From the NCBI RefSeq assembly GCF_037450285.1, contig NZ_JAQISN010000004.1:186001-250000 (forward strand): a stretch of DNA of 64,000 nt. Reading direction: 5' to 3'. The translations under genes were made by a program, and so were the position numbers. Below the pieces are notes generated by a model that made no database searches, was not told the origin of the DNA, and was given only the letters and a program-made list of their open reading frames with translations. Positions 15,905 through 24,348 of this stretch are shown piece by piece (the stretch's first letter is position 1; every line of letters begins with the position of its first letter). The stretch is from Erwinia sp. SLM-02. Lineage in GTDB: Bacteria; Pseudomonadota; Gammaproteobacteria; Enterobacterales; Enterobacteriaceae.

Positions 15905-17077
15905 TTACTCGAAATCAACCCAGGTCGCGCCCGCGTCGGCGGACTCAACGCAGCGCTCCACCCACTGCACGCCCGTCACGCCGGCGTGAACGTCCGGATA
16001 CCAGAAGTTCTCCAGCAGCGCTTTATCGCCGCGATCGCTGGCATCCATCGCCACCGCGAAGCGGCGGTAGAGGTTAGACCAGGCTTCGAACAGCCCTTCC
16101 GGGTGGCCGCCGCCGATGCGGTCCTCTTCCAGCGCGCGCGGCGCGAGGTAGCCCATACCGCGTTCCAGAATCTGCACCGGCTCACCCTGCACTTCGTAGC
16201 GCAGCTGGTTTGGCTGCTCGTCCCACCACTCCAGGCTGGCTTTCGATCCGATCACGCGGATCTTCTGCCCGTGCATCGATCCGCAGTTGACCGCAGAACA
16301 CCACAGCGATCCGACCGCGCCGTTATCGTATTCCATCAGCACAAAGGCGTTATCTTCCAGCGGCGCGCGAGTCTTCACAAAGCTCTGACGCGAACACATC
16401 AGGCGCTTGATTTTCAGCTCCGGCAGCATGGTTTCCGCCAGGAACAGCGGGTGGGTGGCGAGGTCGCCCAGCACGTAGCTTGGCCCGACAAATTTCGGGT
16501 CCACGCGCCAGCGGGTGCTTGGGTTCGCCAGCTCAACGGCCTCGTTGTGGAAGCCGTGGGAGAACGACATATTCACGATGCGGATCTCACCCAGCAGGCC
16601 TTCGGCGATCATGCTGCGCGCCTGCTGAATCAGCTGGTGACCGGAGTAGCCGTAGGTGACGCCGATAATTTTGTTCTTCGCTTCGCTCAGCGCGGCCAGC
16701 TCTTTCGCTTCTGCCGTGGTAAAGCACAGCGGCTTTTCACACACCACGTGCAGGCCCGCTTCCAGCGCCGCCTTACAGATGGCGAAGTGGGTGTTGTTCG
16801 GCGTGGCGATCGATACCGCTTCAATGCCGTCAGCGCGTTCGGCTTCCTGCTGGAACAGGGTCTGGTAGTCCGGATAGCAGCGGTCGCCCGCCACGCCCAG
16901 GCTGGCACCGAAGGCGCGGCCGCGTTCTGCATCAATATCGAACGCCCCGGCCAGCAGGGTGAAGGTATTATCGCGCAGCGCCGCTGAACGATGGATATAG
17001 CCAATCTGGCTGGTGCCGCCGCCGCCAACCATGCCCCAGCGCAGGGAGCGATCGAGAGGTTTAATGCCGTTAATCAT
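15905..17077 (-). CDS. Gfo/Idh/MocA-family NAD(P) dehydrogenase
   Basis: A 390-residue sugar or polyol dehydrogenase. The N-terminal Rossmann domain shows GMVGGGGTSQIGYIHR (about residue 15) and the family hallmark VVCEKPLCFT (about 112); the C-terminal domain has DLATHPLFLAE with the conserved His. At 390 residues it is longer than IolG (about 337) and belongs to the longer Gfo/Idh groups. It is last in an operon after an IolE-like TIM barrel (15-base gap) and a sugar porter. The dehydrogenase plus isomerase pairing occurs in inositol catabolism and in 3-keto-glycoside pathways; sequence alone does not decide. Confidence 0.9.
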   Translation of the reverse strand: MINGIKPLDRSLRWGMVGGGGTSQIGYIHRSAALRDNTFTLLAGAFDIDAERGRAFGASLGVAGDRCYPDYQTLFQQEAERADGIEAVSIATPNNTHFAICKAALEAGLHVVCEKPLCFTTAEAKELAALSEAKNKIIGVTYGYSGHQLIQQARSMIAEGLLGEIRIVNMSFSHGFHNEAVELANPSTRWRVDPKFVGPSYVLGDLATHPLFLAETMLPELKIKRLMCSRQSFVKTRAPLEDNAFVLMEYDNGAVGSLWCSAVNCGSMHGQKIRVIGSKASLEWWDEQPNQLRYEVQGEPVQILERGMGYLAPRALEEDRIGGGHPEGLFEAWSNLYRRFAVAMDASDRGDKALLENFWYPDVHAGVTGVQWVERCVESADAGATWVDFE

Positions 17078-17091
17078 CGGGTGTTCCTCAA

Positions 17092-18012
17092 TTAAAATCC
17101 AACGGAGTTCAGGTAGCGCAGGCTTTCAGTCACATCGTGCAGGCTGCCGTCGGCATTGCGCGGGTCGCGCTCCTGTTCAATGGTGATCCAGCCCTGGTAG
17201 TTGCGCTCGGCCAGGAAGGCACGCACGGCCGGATAGTCGATAGCGCCTTTACCAATCGGGCACATCACGCCTTCCGCGCAGGCGGTGAAGAAGTCCACTT
17301 CGCGGGCGATAACGTCGCGGAATACGGCGTCGTTCACGTCTTTAAAGTGCAGATAGTCGATGCGGTCGAAGTAACGCCCCAGCCAGGTAATCGGGTCCAT
17401 ATCGGAGTAGTAGAGGTGGCCGGTATCCAGGCACAGGCCGGCCACGCTGTGCGGAATATCCTGCACCAGTTGTTCGATCTCATCGGCGAACTCGATGCAG
17501 CCACCGGCATGCGGATGGATCACCGGGCGCACGCCGTACTCCTGCGCAATGCGGCTGATTTCGGTGATGTGCGACATCATGCGCTGCCAGTCGCTGTCGG
17601 ACAGGCGCGGCGCTTTGTCATACTGACCGGCCAGGCGTGCGCGCTCGGCGTTACCGAAATCAATGATCACCAGATACGGCGACGGGAAGTTATCACCGTG
17701 GGTTTTGGTCGCGGTCGGCACTTTTGACAGGTTGCGGCAGAGGTTGTGCGTCAGCTCAATCATCGCCGGGAAGTTCTCTTCGCTGACCAGGTCGTCAAAA
17801 ATGGTACCGGCAACCAGCGACAGGCCGTACTGATTCAGTTTCTCGGTCAGGACCTGCGGGTCGGTCGGCAGGTAGGTCCACGGCCCCAGTTCGATGCTCT
17901 TATAACCGGCCTGGGCGGCTTCTTTCAGCACCTTCTCATACGGCGGCAGGTGCGGGTTTTTCGGGTCGTCCACGCCCCAGCTGCAGGGTGCGTTAGCAAT
18001 ATGAATGGTCAT
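17092..18012 (-). CDS. IolE-like sugar isomerase/dehydratase (TIM barrel)
   Basis: A 306-residue AP-endonuclease-2-type TIM barrel. The N-terminus IANAPCSWGVDDPKNP is typical of inosose dehydratase IolE and its relatives. Metal-site motifs are GYKSIELGPW near residue 36, VIHPHAGGCIEF near 163, GLCLDTGHLYYSD near 193 and the C-terminal WITIEQERDPRN. AAGGA precedes the ATG by about seven bases. Middle gene of a three-gene operon with a sugar porter upstream and a Gfo/Idh dehydrogenase downstream. IolE dehydrates scyllo-inosose; no iolB, iolC or iolD is present here, so the pathway may differ. Confidence 0.85.
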   Translation of the reverse strand: MTIHIANAPCSWGVDDPKNPHLPPYEKVLKEAAQAGYKSIELGPWTYLPTDPQVLTEKLNQYGLSLVAGTIFDDLVSEENFPAMIELTHNLCRNLSKVPTATKTHGDNFPSPYLVIIDFGNAERARLAGQYDKAPRLSDSDWQRMMSHITEISRIAQEYGVRPVIHPHAGGCIEFADEIEQLVQDIPHSVAGLCLDTGHLYYSDMDPITWLGRYFDRIDYLHFKDVNDAVFRDVIAREVDFFTACAEGVMCPIGKGAIDYPAVRAFLAERNYQGWITIEQERDPRNADGSLHDVTESLRYLNSVGF

Positions 18013-18028
18013 TTCGGTGTCCTTAAAA

Positions 18029-19459
18029 TCAATGAGTGGCTGTTTTGCTTTCGCGTTGGGTGGTTTCGAAGCGTTCCAGAATCAGGGCTTCCATTTTTTC
18101 CAGTGAAACGCCTTTGGTCTCCGGCAGCAGCGCCTTAACGAACCACCAGGAGGCCAGCGAGCACACCGCGAACAGCAGCAGCGGGAAACCGCCGTGGAAG
18201 TTATCGTTGAGGTAAGTGCTCTGGTTCATCATCGGGAAGGACTGGCTGACAAAGAAGTTACCGGCCCACATCGCGCAGATAGAGAAGCCCATGCCGGCAC
18301 CGCGCAGGCGGGTCGGGAAGATTTCGCCGATCACCGTCCACACCACCTGGCCCCAGGTGCCGCCGAACAGGAACATAAAGCCGAACAGGCCGAGCACGGA
18401 GATCACGCCGGTCATGCCGCTGTAGAAGGTCCAGAAGGTGAACAGCAGGCAAATGGCGGAGCCGAGGGAACCGATCAGCAGCAGCGAGCGGCGGCCCATT
18501 TTATCAATCAGCATCATGCCCACGATCACGCCGGCGAACTGCAGTACCGCCAGCCAGATGGTGAGATACATCGCTTCCTGCATGTTGTGGGTCACGTTCA
18601 TCAGCAGCGTTGGGCCAAAGTACTGAATGACGTTGATGCCGGTCAGCTGGTTAAAGATGGCCAGACCGACGCCAATCACCAGGAAAATCGCCGTTTTGCG
18701 GTTAAAGCTGGCGCGTTCGCGGTTCACTTCGCTGCTGGCGGAAAGCTGAAGTGAGGTCTGAATTTCACCCATCAGGCGCCTCGCGTGCTCTTCTGAAGAG
18801 ATGCGGGTCAGGGTTTTCATTGCGGCCTCGTTGCGGCCAACCATGATATTCCAGCGCGGAGATTCCGGGATAAAGCCGACGAACAGGAAGAACAGCACGC
18901 AGGGAACGAAGGCCGCACCCAGCATCCAGCGCCAGCCGTAGGCGTTCAGCCACTCCGGATCGGCGTTTTTGGCGATCAGATAGTTAGTCAGTAGCACCAG
19001 CACCTGGCCGCCCACGCAGCAGATCATGTGCATGGTCATGGCGCGGCCGCGGTAATCCTTGGGGGCCACTTCTGCGATATAGATTGGCGAGATAACCGAG
19101 GCCAGGCCGATACCCAGCCCGCCGATAATGCGGAACACCACAAAGGTGGTGAAGTCCGGTGCCAGCGCGGTACCGGCAACCGACAGTACAAACAGAATGG
19201 CGGTCACGATCAGCATCGATTTGCGGCCGTAGCGATCTGCCAGTTTCCCGGCAACCAGGCAGCCGATGACGCAGCCGATAATCACGTTGGAGACGGCCCA
19301 GCCGGTTTCCGCCGGGGAAAGCTGATAGTGATGGGTGATAGGTTCGATAGCGCCGGAGATGACCGAAGAGTCATAGCCGAACAGCAGCCCGCCGAGCGCG
19401 GCAACCGCGCAGATGGCCATCACGTAGGCCATATTGTGTTTTGGTGTTTGCAGAGGCAT
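18029..19459 (-). CDS. Sugar porter family MFS transporter (IolT/XylE-like)
   Basis: A 476-residue, 12-span sugar:proton symporter. Sugar porter signatures are in order: GGLLFGYDSSVISGA near residue 20, KLADRYGRKSMLI near 70, the PESPRWNIMVGR motif near 200, QLTGINVIQYFGP near 265, KMGRRSLLLIGS near 315 and LPETKGVSLEKME near the end. This group imports xylose, galactose, arabinose or myo-inositol. It heads the operon with the IolE-like and Gfo/Idh genes, so it probably imports their substrate. AAGGA lies eight bases before the ATG, and ATGATAG operator-like sites lie upstream. Confidence 0.92.
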   Translation of the reverse strand: MPLQTPKHNMAYVMAICAVAALGGLLFGYDSSVISGAIEPITHHYQLSPAETGWAVSNVIIGCVIGCLVAGKLADRYGRKSMLIVTAILFVLSVAGTALAPDFTTFVVFRIIGGLGIGLASVISPIYIAEVAPKDYRGRAMTMHMICCVGGQVLVLLTNYLIAKNADPEWLNAYGWRWMLGAAFVPCVLFFLFVGFIPESPRWNIMVGRNEAAMKTLTRISSEEHARRLMGEIQTSLQLSASSEVNRERASFNRKTAIFLVIGVGLAIFNQLTGINVIQYFGPTLLMNVTHNMQEAMYLTIWLAVLQFAGVIVGMMLIDKMGRRSLLLIGSLGSAICLLFTFWTFYSGMTGVISVLGLFGFMFLFGGTWGQVVWTVIGEIFPTRLRGAGMGFSICAMWAGNFFVSQSFPMMNQSTYLNDNFHGGFPLLLFAVCSLASWWFVKALLPETKGVSLEKMEALILERFETTQRESKTATH

Positions 19460-19519
19460 GGAACAATCCTTCCTGTTTTAATTTGCAGGAAGTATCAAAC
19501 GAATGTTCCATTATCAGCA

Positions 19520-19590
19520 ATGATAGAATGTTTGTTTTTTGATGGTGATCGCACTATTTATGATAGGTTTTTTTGATAAAAAACTATCAT
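19520..19590 (-). promoter_or_regulatory. Candidate operator cluster (ATGATAG sites) of the sugar porter operon
   Basis: ATGATAG occurs at 19520-19526 and 19560-19566 and inverted (CTATCAT) at 19584-19590; the last two form an imperfect palindrome over 31 bp. A fourth CTATCAT lies at 20735-20741, just upstream of the neighbouring LacI gene. Shared placement suggests it is that regulator's site. Confidence 0.6.
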
Positions 19591-19660
19591 TAATGCGTTA
19601 TCAGCGGGTTAAACGGCGAATGTTAGCGACGGTTCAAATCTGCCAACGCCGCTGCGCCGT

Positions 19661-20701
19661 TTACACATTTTCTTTAGTAATCAGCTCGAAACTGCTGTGA
19701 AGTGAAATAAAACTTCCATGCGCCTCGGAATTTGCCTGCAGCATGGCTTCCACGACGGATGCGGCAAGCTCCTCAAGGCGGTGTGACACCATGATATCAA
19801 GCGTACCGTCGATCAGCGCCAGCTGCGCATCCTGCAGCGGGCCGTGGCAGATCAGCGTGATCTGATCCTTCTTGCCGCTGTCGCGCAGGGCATTGACCAC
19901 GCCCTCAACGCCGCCGCAGGGCGCATAAATCACCGACAGGTCGGGGTGGTTCTGGATCAGCTGCGTGGTGACGTGATAGCCCTGCTCAACGTTTTCGAAG
20001 CTGGTAACCGGCTCCAGCACGGTGTGCCCGGTGGCGTGTTCACGCAGGTAAGATCGGAAGCTGATTTCGCAGGTTTCCTGGCACAGAAAACGATTATCGC
20101 CGATGATCACGCCCACTTTCCCCGGCGGCCCGCTCAGGCGCTGCACGATCCAGGCGGCGGTGCGGCCCGCCTTGCGGTTATCCAGCCCGATGTAGCCGGT
20201 GTGATCGCAGGGGGAGAGATCGGAAAGCAGAGTAAAGACCTTCACCCCTTTCTTTGCGGCCTTCTGCACCGCCCGCCGCACCAGCGCATTGTCTAGCGCA
20301 ATTAGTACCAGCGTATTCACGCGATTGCTCATCTCATCAATACTGGCGGCGGCCGCTTCCACGGCATGGATATCGTGGAAAACAAACTCCACCCGCGTAC
20401 CCGGCTGGCAGTGCGGCGAGGCCAGTTTTTCCAGCGATTTGGCAAAGGTATCGTAGAAGGAGTAGTCGCGCGACAGCAGGATCACGCCGATGCGCAGCGC
20501 GCCGCCGTTGCCCGTTAATCCCTCTGCGCTGGCATCCGCCAGAAACTCCGGCGCAAAGCGGTAGCCGAGGCGCGTTGCGGCCTGAACCACGCGGTTTTCC
20601 GTTTCGGCGCGCACGGGAGCACGTCGGTTCAGCACCCGATCGACGGTGGCGACCCCCACTCCGGCCTCACGGGCGATATCGGTGAGCGTGGTTTTTTTCA
20701 T
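19661..20701 (-). CDS. LacI-family regulator of the adjacent sugar operon
   Basis: A 346-residue LacI-type regulator. The HTH is TLTDIAREAGVGVATVDRVLNRR (residues 4-26), with the hinge region and a periplasmic-binding-like domain after it (IGVILLSRDYSFYDTFAKSLE; effector motifs around GYIGLDNRKAGRTAAW). The VATVDRVLN form of recognition helix occurs in regulators of inositol and aldopentose genes. The start at 20701 places the HTH at the N-terminus. It is transcribed in the same direction as the porter operon, about 200 bp upstream, and both share CTATCAT/ATGATAG elements in front, so it likely represses both. Confidence 0.88.
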   Translation of the reverse strand: MKKTTLTDIAREAGVGVATVDRVLNRRAPVRAETENRVVQAATRLGYRFAPEFLADASAEGLTGNGGALRIGVILLSRDYSFYDTFAKSLEKLASPHCQPGTRVEFVFHDIHAVEAAAASIDEMSNRVNTLVLIALDNALVRRAVQKAAKKGVKVFTLLSDLSPCDHTGYIGLDNRKAGRTAAWIVQRLSGPPGKVGVIIGDNRFLCQETCEISFRSYLREHATGHTVLEPVTSFENVEQGYHVTTQLIQNHPDLSVIYAPCGGVEGVVNALRDSGKKDQITLICHGPLQDAQLALIDGTLDIMVSHRLEELAASVVEAMLQANSEAHGSFISLHSSFELITKENV

Positions 20702-20978
20702 CGAAGCTTCCAACTGTGTCTGAATGAGGAAAAACTATCATAAATTCCCCTGAGGCAGGGCGATAAGATGCTAAAGATATGACCGCGCTCAGATTATATT
20801 TTTTAACATTACGCCATTAAAGCATAAATATTTCATTTTACGCTCTCAGCACAGGGCCGCGCCTGATGCTTCGCGGCTGCCGTCAGCAAGATAAGTTTTA
20901 TCTTAGCGTCATCATTTTATGATATTTTACAGGCAACATACCGCACGGTATCTTTCATGTATTAATCTGTAAATTTAA

Positions 20979-21593
20979 ATGAAACAGCTAATTGAATCAG
21001 ATATACCTCAGAACACGGGGCCGGATAAAACGGCCTATAAGCGAAAAAAACAGCCCGAGCAGGTGCGAAACGCCCTGATTGAATCCGCCGCGGCGCTGGC
21101 CGTCAGCCGGGGGGTAAATGGCATTACCGTACAGGCGGTCGCCCAGGCCGCCGGTGTGACCAAAGGCGGCTTCTTTCACCATTTTCCCCATAAGCAGGCA
21201 CTGCTGGACGCCATGTTTGATGCCTTCCTGGCGGACAGCGAGCGGGAGATCGACCGGCTGATTGCGGAAGAGGGGCAGAAATCGGGCTGCTTTACCCGCG
21301 CCTACGTTATCGTGGCATTTAATGAGATGCAGCAGGGTGACAACAGTCTGCGGGTACCGCTGTCGCTGTCGATGATGGCATCGCCGGCGCTGTGCCAGCG
21401 TTGGGCCGCGTGGCTGAACGGACGGCTTGAGCGCCACCGGCGAACGGACAGCCTGCCGCTGCACCAGATGGTGCGGCTGGCCGCGGACGGTGCCTGGCTT
21501 GCGCAGTCGCTGGTGAACGGCGACACCATCCGCGACATGCAGGCGCTGCGCGACGATCTGCTGAAACTTATCAGGGAGAATGATGAATTGTGA
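20979..21593 (+). CDS. TetR-family transcriptional regulator
   Basis: A 204-residue TetR-type regulator. After a polar tail of about 25 residues the HTH is clear: ALIESAAALAVSRGVNGITVQAVAQAAGVTKGGFFHHFPHKQALLDAMF (about residues 33-80). The C-terminal ligand-binding domain is helical with no marked motif. The upstream 277 bp are AT-rich and no strong ribosome site precedes the ATG, so the start is uncertain. Its stop overlaps the GTG start of a downstream AraC-type gene (GTGA), meaning the two regulators are translationally coupled. Confidence 0.85.
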   Translation: MKQLIESDIPQNTGPDKTAYKRKKQPEQVRNALIESAAALAVSRGVNGITVQAVAQAAGVTKGGFFHHFPHKQALLDAMFDAFLADSEREIDRLIAEEGQKSGCFTRAYVIVAFNEMQQGDNSLRVPLSLSMMASPALCQRWAAWLNGRLERHRRTDSLPLHQMVRLAADGAWLAQSLVNGDTIRDMQALRDDLLKLIRENDEL

Positions 21594-22480
21594 AAACCAC
21601 ATTTAAGCAGGAAGTTGTGCATCAGCTGCTGCGCTGGCTGGAGGGCAACATCCATACGCCGCTGACGATTAACGACTTCGTGGAGAAGTCGGGCTACTCC
21701 AAATGGCATCTGCAGCGCATTTTCAAAGAGGTCACCGGGCAAAAGCTGGCCTCCTACTGCCGCCAGCGTCGGCTGACCTCCAGTGCGGTAATGCTGCGGC
21801 TGTTTGACAAGCAGATCGATTCGGTGGGGAGCGAACACGGCTTTTCCAGCCATAACGTCTATCACAAAACCTTTAAGCGCCATTTTAACGTCACGCCGGC
21901 CCAGTACCGCGATGCGCCACACTGGTCATGCAAGGGGCTGTGCCCGCCGATTAATCTGACCGCGATGAACGTGCCGGAAGGCAAACTGGTTGAGCTGGAC
22001 GGGCTGCATCTGCGTGGCTGCGTGAATAACTATGCCTTTACCCTGGACACCATCGATGATTTTTCCTGGCGCGAGCGCGACAGCTTCTGGCAGCAGCGGC
22101 TTAATGCGCTGACGGAACGGCCTGACAGGCTTTACGGACTGATCAATGTCATCCGGGGCGGGCCGCGCGCGGGGGATCGCGCGACGCTGCAGTATCTGAC
22201 GTGCCTGGAGCAGCACGCCTGCGCGAACGATGCGGCGCAGATGCAGCTCAGCATTGAAAAACAGGCCTATTTGAAATTCAGCTATCGGGGCGATGAGCGT
22301 CTGTACAGCACGTTTATTGATCTGATTTACCAGCATGCGCTGCCCGGTGCTGGCGCCGTTCGCCGGGACGGTTATGACGTTGAGCGTATCGATCGTCGGG
22401 AGCCGCAGGAAGGCAGAACGGTGGTGGTGGATTACTTTGTGCCGGTGCTGGCGGAGAAATACAGCATGCCCGTCCCCTGA
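21590..22480 (+). CDS. Rob-like AraC-family regulator with GyrI-like C-terminal domain
   Basis: A 296-residue protein starting with GTG inside the tetR stop. Residues 1-110 are a MarA/SoxS/Rob-type double HTH: LTINDFVEKSGYSKWHLQRIFKEVTGQKLASY and GFSSHNVYHKTFKRHFNVTPAQYRD. Residues about 120-296 resemble the GyrI/SHS2-like effector domain that follows the DNA-binding part of Rob; its end is VVVDYFVPVLAEKYSMPVP. AGGGAGA lies upstream. The last seven codons fall inside the 397-bp direct repeat that flanks rcnRA. MarA-like regulators activate efflux and stress genes; targets here are unknown. Confidence 0.85.
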   Translation: MKTTFKQEVVHQLLRWLEGNIHTPLTINDFVEKSGYSKWHLQRIFKEVTGQKLASYCRQRRLTSSAVMLRLFDKQIDSVGSEHGFSSHNVYHKTFKRHFNVTPAQYRDAPHWSCKGLCPPINLTAMNVPEGKLVELDGLHLRGCVNNYAFTLDTIDDFSWRERDSFWQQRLNALTERPDRLYGLINVIRGGPRAGDRATLQYLTCLEQHACANDAAQMQLSIEKQAYLKFSYRGDERLYSTFIDLIYQHALPGAGAVRRDGYDVERIDRREPQEGRTVVVDYFVPVLAEKYSMPVP

Positions 22481-22852
22481 GGCTCAGGGTTCGGGCACTG
22501 CCGGTAATGCGGTGTGAACTTATTTAATCAGCTGGGCAGTCATATGAACGCCGTTGTTGCTGTTGGCTTCAATGATGCGGTAAGAGGTACCGGCCTGCTG
22601 AGCCTGGGCGGCAATTTTCGCTTCGGCGCTGTCGATGGTTGAACCGGTTGCGGTCACGGTCTGGGCGAAGCTACCGAAAGAAACTACGGACAGGGCGATA
22701 ACTGCAGCAAAAGTTTTGATAGATTTCATGATGTCATTCCTTCAGATTATTTGTTTATGTAAGGCGGTGTGCCTTCGTTGAAAACAATAATAGGCCGATT
22801 GAAGAGATTCGGATAGCGGAGTGATTTGCTGAAGTTTGTCAAAAAAATTGAT
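22456..22852. repeat. Long direct repeat flanking rcnRA, left copy (397 bp)
   Basis: Runs from the last codons of the AraC gene to the promoter side of a DUF1471 gene. It aligns with 24347-24743 at a constant offset of 1891 bp, with scattered substitutions and no gaps noted by eye. The enclosed gene codes for exactly the same protein in both copies. Confidence 0.92.
22520..22729 (-). CDS. DUF1471 (BhsA/YhcN-family) periplasmic stress protein, copy 1
   Basis: A 69-residue precursor. The signal peptide is MKSIKTFAAVIALSVVSFGSFA with cleavage after FA-Q. The mature part is a single DUF1471 domain: SAEAKIAAQAQQAGTSYRIIEANS and a terminal VHMTAQLIK, the common pattern of BhsA, McbA, YhcN and YjfY. 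These periplasmic proteins respond to stress and affect biofilm and metal or acid tolerance. AAGGA lies eight bases before the ATG. The protein is identical to the copy at 24411-24620. Confidence 0.92.
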   Translation of the reverse strand: MKSIKTFAAVIALSVVSFGSFAQTVTATGSTIDSAEAKIAAQAQQAGTSYRIIEANSNNGVHMTAQLIK

Positions 22853-22894
22853 GCATCAATCCGGGCCACATACGGCAGGGCAGCCCCGATGGTA

Positions 22895-23170
22895 TTACTT
22901 CATATAGGAGCGAATGACCGCCACGATCTGCTCTAAATCCTGCTCGCGCTGAGCGGGTTCACTCTGCTCATCAAGCAGATGTTCACGAATATGTCCCTCC
23001 AGCACTTCCGCCATTAATCCATTCACCGCGCCGCGAACGGCGGCGATCTGCTGCAAAATATCGATGCAGGGCGTTTCTGCCTGCAGGGCTTTTTCCAGCG
23101 CGTCCGCCTGGCCGCGGATGCGGCGTACGCGGGTCAGAAGTTTCTTTTGTCCGGCAATTGTGTGTGACAT
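22895..23170 (-). CDS. rcnR: Nickel/cobalt-responsive repressor RcnR
   Basis: A 91-residue CsoR/RcnR-type repressor (E. coli RcnR has 90). The nickel/cobalt ligands are all in place by count: His3, Cys35, His60 and His64. The QQIAAVRGAVNGLM segment is almost the same as in E. coli. The start at 23170 (MSHTIAG) is required to keep the N-terminal metal-binding amine and His3; the frame is open to 23260. It diverges from rcnA over 89 bp containing an RcnR operator. Metal binding releases it from DNA and derepresses rcnA. Confidence 0.95.
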   Translation of the reverse strand: MSHTIAGQKKLLTRVRRIRGQADALEKALQAETPCIDILQQIAAVRGAVNGLMAEVLEGHIREHLLDEQSEPAQREQDLEQIVAVIRSYMK

Positions 23171-23196
23171 CGCTGCTTCCATCTTGTGAGTTAGTA

Positions 23197-23211
23197 TACT
23201 GGGGTATAGTA
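23197..23211. promoter_or_regulatory. RcnR operator
   Basis: TACT-GGGGTAT-AGTA lies between rcnR and rcnA. It matches the TACT-G(n)-N-AGTA form known for RcnR, though the G tract is four bases followed by TAT rather than six Gs. An overlapping TATACT/AGTATA symmetry extends it. Confidence 0.78.
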
Positions 23212-23259
23212 TATTTACGGTGCTCTTCTCCCTATGATAGCTTCTCCGAGGCAAAAACA

Positions 23260-24348
23260 ATGATGGATTTTACTGCGCTGTTGCAGCAGGGGGCCGGCAA
23301 CGTCTGGCTGTTTATTCCCGGTGCTATCCTGTTAGGGGCACTGCACGGGCTGGAACCCGGGCACTCTAAAACGATGATGGCCGCGTTTATCATCGCGGTG
23401 CGTGGGACGGTAAAGCAGGCGGTGCTGCTGGGCCTGGCGGCGACGATTTCACATACGCTGGTGGTGTGGGCGATTGCGCTGGGCGGCATGATGCTCAGCC
23501 GCCGTTTCGATGCGGCCACCACCGAGCCCTGGTTCCAGCTGGCATCCGGGGTGATTATTCTTGCCACGGCGGGGTGGATGTTCTGGCGCATCCGCCGTGA
23601 AAGCCAGCATGCGCACGAGCATCACCATGGGCACAGTCATGACCATGACCACGCTCACGATCATCATCACGGGCATAGCCATTCCCATGACCAGGCCCAC
23701 GATCATCATCATGGATACTCTCATGGCCATGCCCACAGCCATGAGCAGGGTCATCAGCAATCTTATGACCATCATCATCCCGATTCCGCTCGTCAAAGCC
23801 TGCTGCATGTATATCGGCCCGCTCAGGTGCAGGGTCAGATTATCAGTGCCCGTTACACTCCCCATCATCACGACCTTCACGCCCCCGTGCATCATCACGG
23901 CGAGGCTGCTCGCTCCACGCAGGGGGCGCTGGCTCTGCCGCGTATCGATCTGCGCAGCGATGACTATCAGGATGCCCATGCGCGCGCCCATGCCAGCGAT
24001 ATCCAGCGCCGTTTCGCCAATCGTAATGTGACCACCGGGCAGATCGTCCTGTTTGGCTTAACCGGCGGGCTGATCCCCTGTCCGGCGGCGATCACCCTCC
24101 TGCTGCTGTGCATTCAGATGAAGGCGCTGTCGCTGGGGGCGCTGCTGGTATTGTGCTTCAGTATCGGTCTGGCATTAACGCTGGTGACGGTCGGCGTGGT
24201 GGCGGCGATGAGTATGCGGCAGGCGGCGAAGCGCTGGAGCGGATTAAGTACGCTGGCGCAGCGAGCACCCTGGTTCAGCAGCGCGCTGATTGCGCTGGTG
24301 GGGATTTATATGGGGATCCACGGCTGGATGGGTATAGCGGGCGGCTGA
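23260..24348 (+). CDS. rcnA: Nickel/cobalt efflux protein RcnA with an enlarged His-rich loop
   Basis: A 362-residue inner-membrane exporter; E. coli RcnA has 274. The first spans hold GALHGLEPGHSKTMMAAFIIAVRGT and ATISHTLVVW; the C-terminal half has LFGLTGGLIPCPAAITLLLL and ends VGIYMGIHGWMGIAGG. Between them, residues about 117-248 form a cytoplasmic or periplasmic loop with nearly forty histidines by my count, in HSHDHDH/HHHGHSH repeats, followed by QDAHARAHASDIQRRF as in E. coli. GAGG lies eight bases before ATG 23260 (23263 is an alternative). The loop accounts for the extra length and should bind Ni, Co or Zn. Confidence 0.94.
   Translation: MMDFTALLQQGAGNVWLFIPGAILLGALHGLEPGHSKTMMAAFIIAVRGTVKQAVLLGLAATISHTLVVWAIALGGMMLSRRFDAATTEPWFQLASGVIILATAGWMFWRIRRESQHAHEHHHGHSHDHDHAHDHHHGHSHSHDQAHDHHHGYSHGHAHSHEQGHQQSYDHHHPDSARQSLLHVYRPAQVQGQIISARYTPHHHDLHAPVHHHGEAARSTQGALALPRIDLRSDDYQDAHARAHASDIQRRFANRNVTTGQIVLFGLTGGLIPCPAAITLLLLCIQMKALSLGALLVLCFSIGLALTLVTVGVVAAMSMRQAAKRWSGLSTLAQRAPWFSSALIALVGIYMGIHGWMGIAGG

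Noticed and set aside
23626..23780. Possible short tandem repeat or CRISPR-like periodicity
   Set aside because: The CAT/CAC periodicity is the histidine codon run of the RcnA loop, not a separate repeat element.
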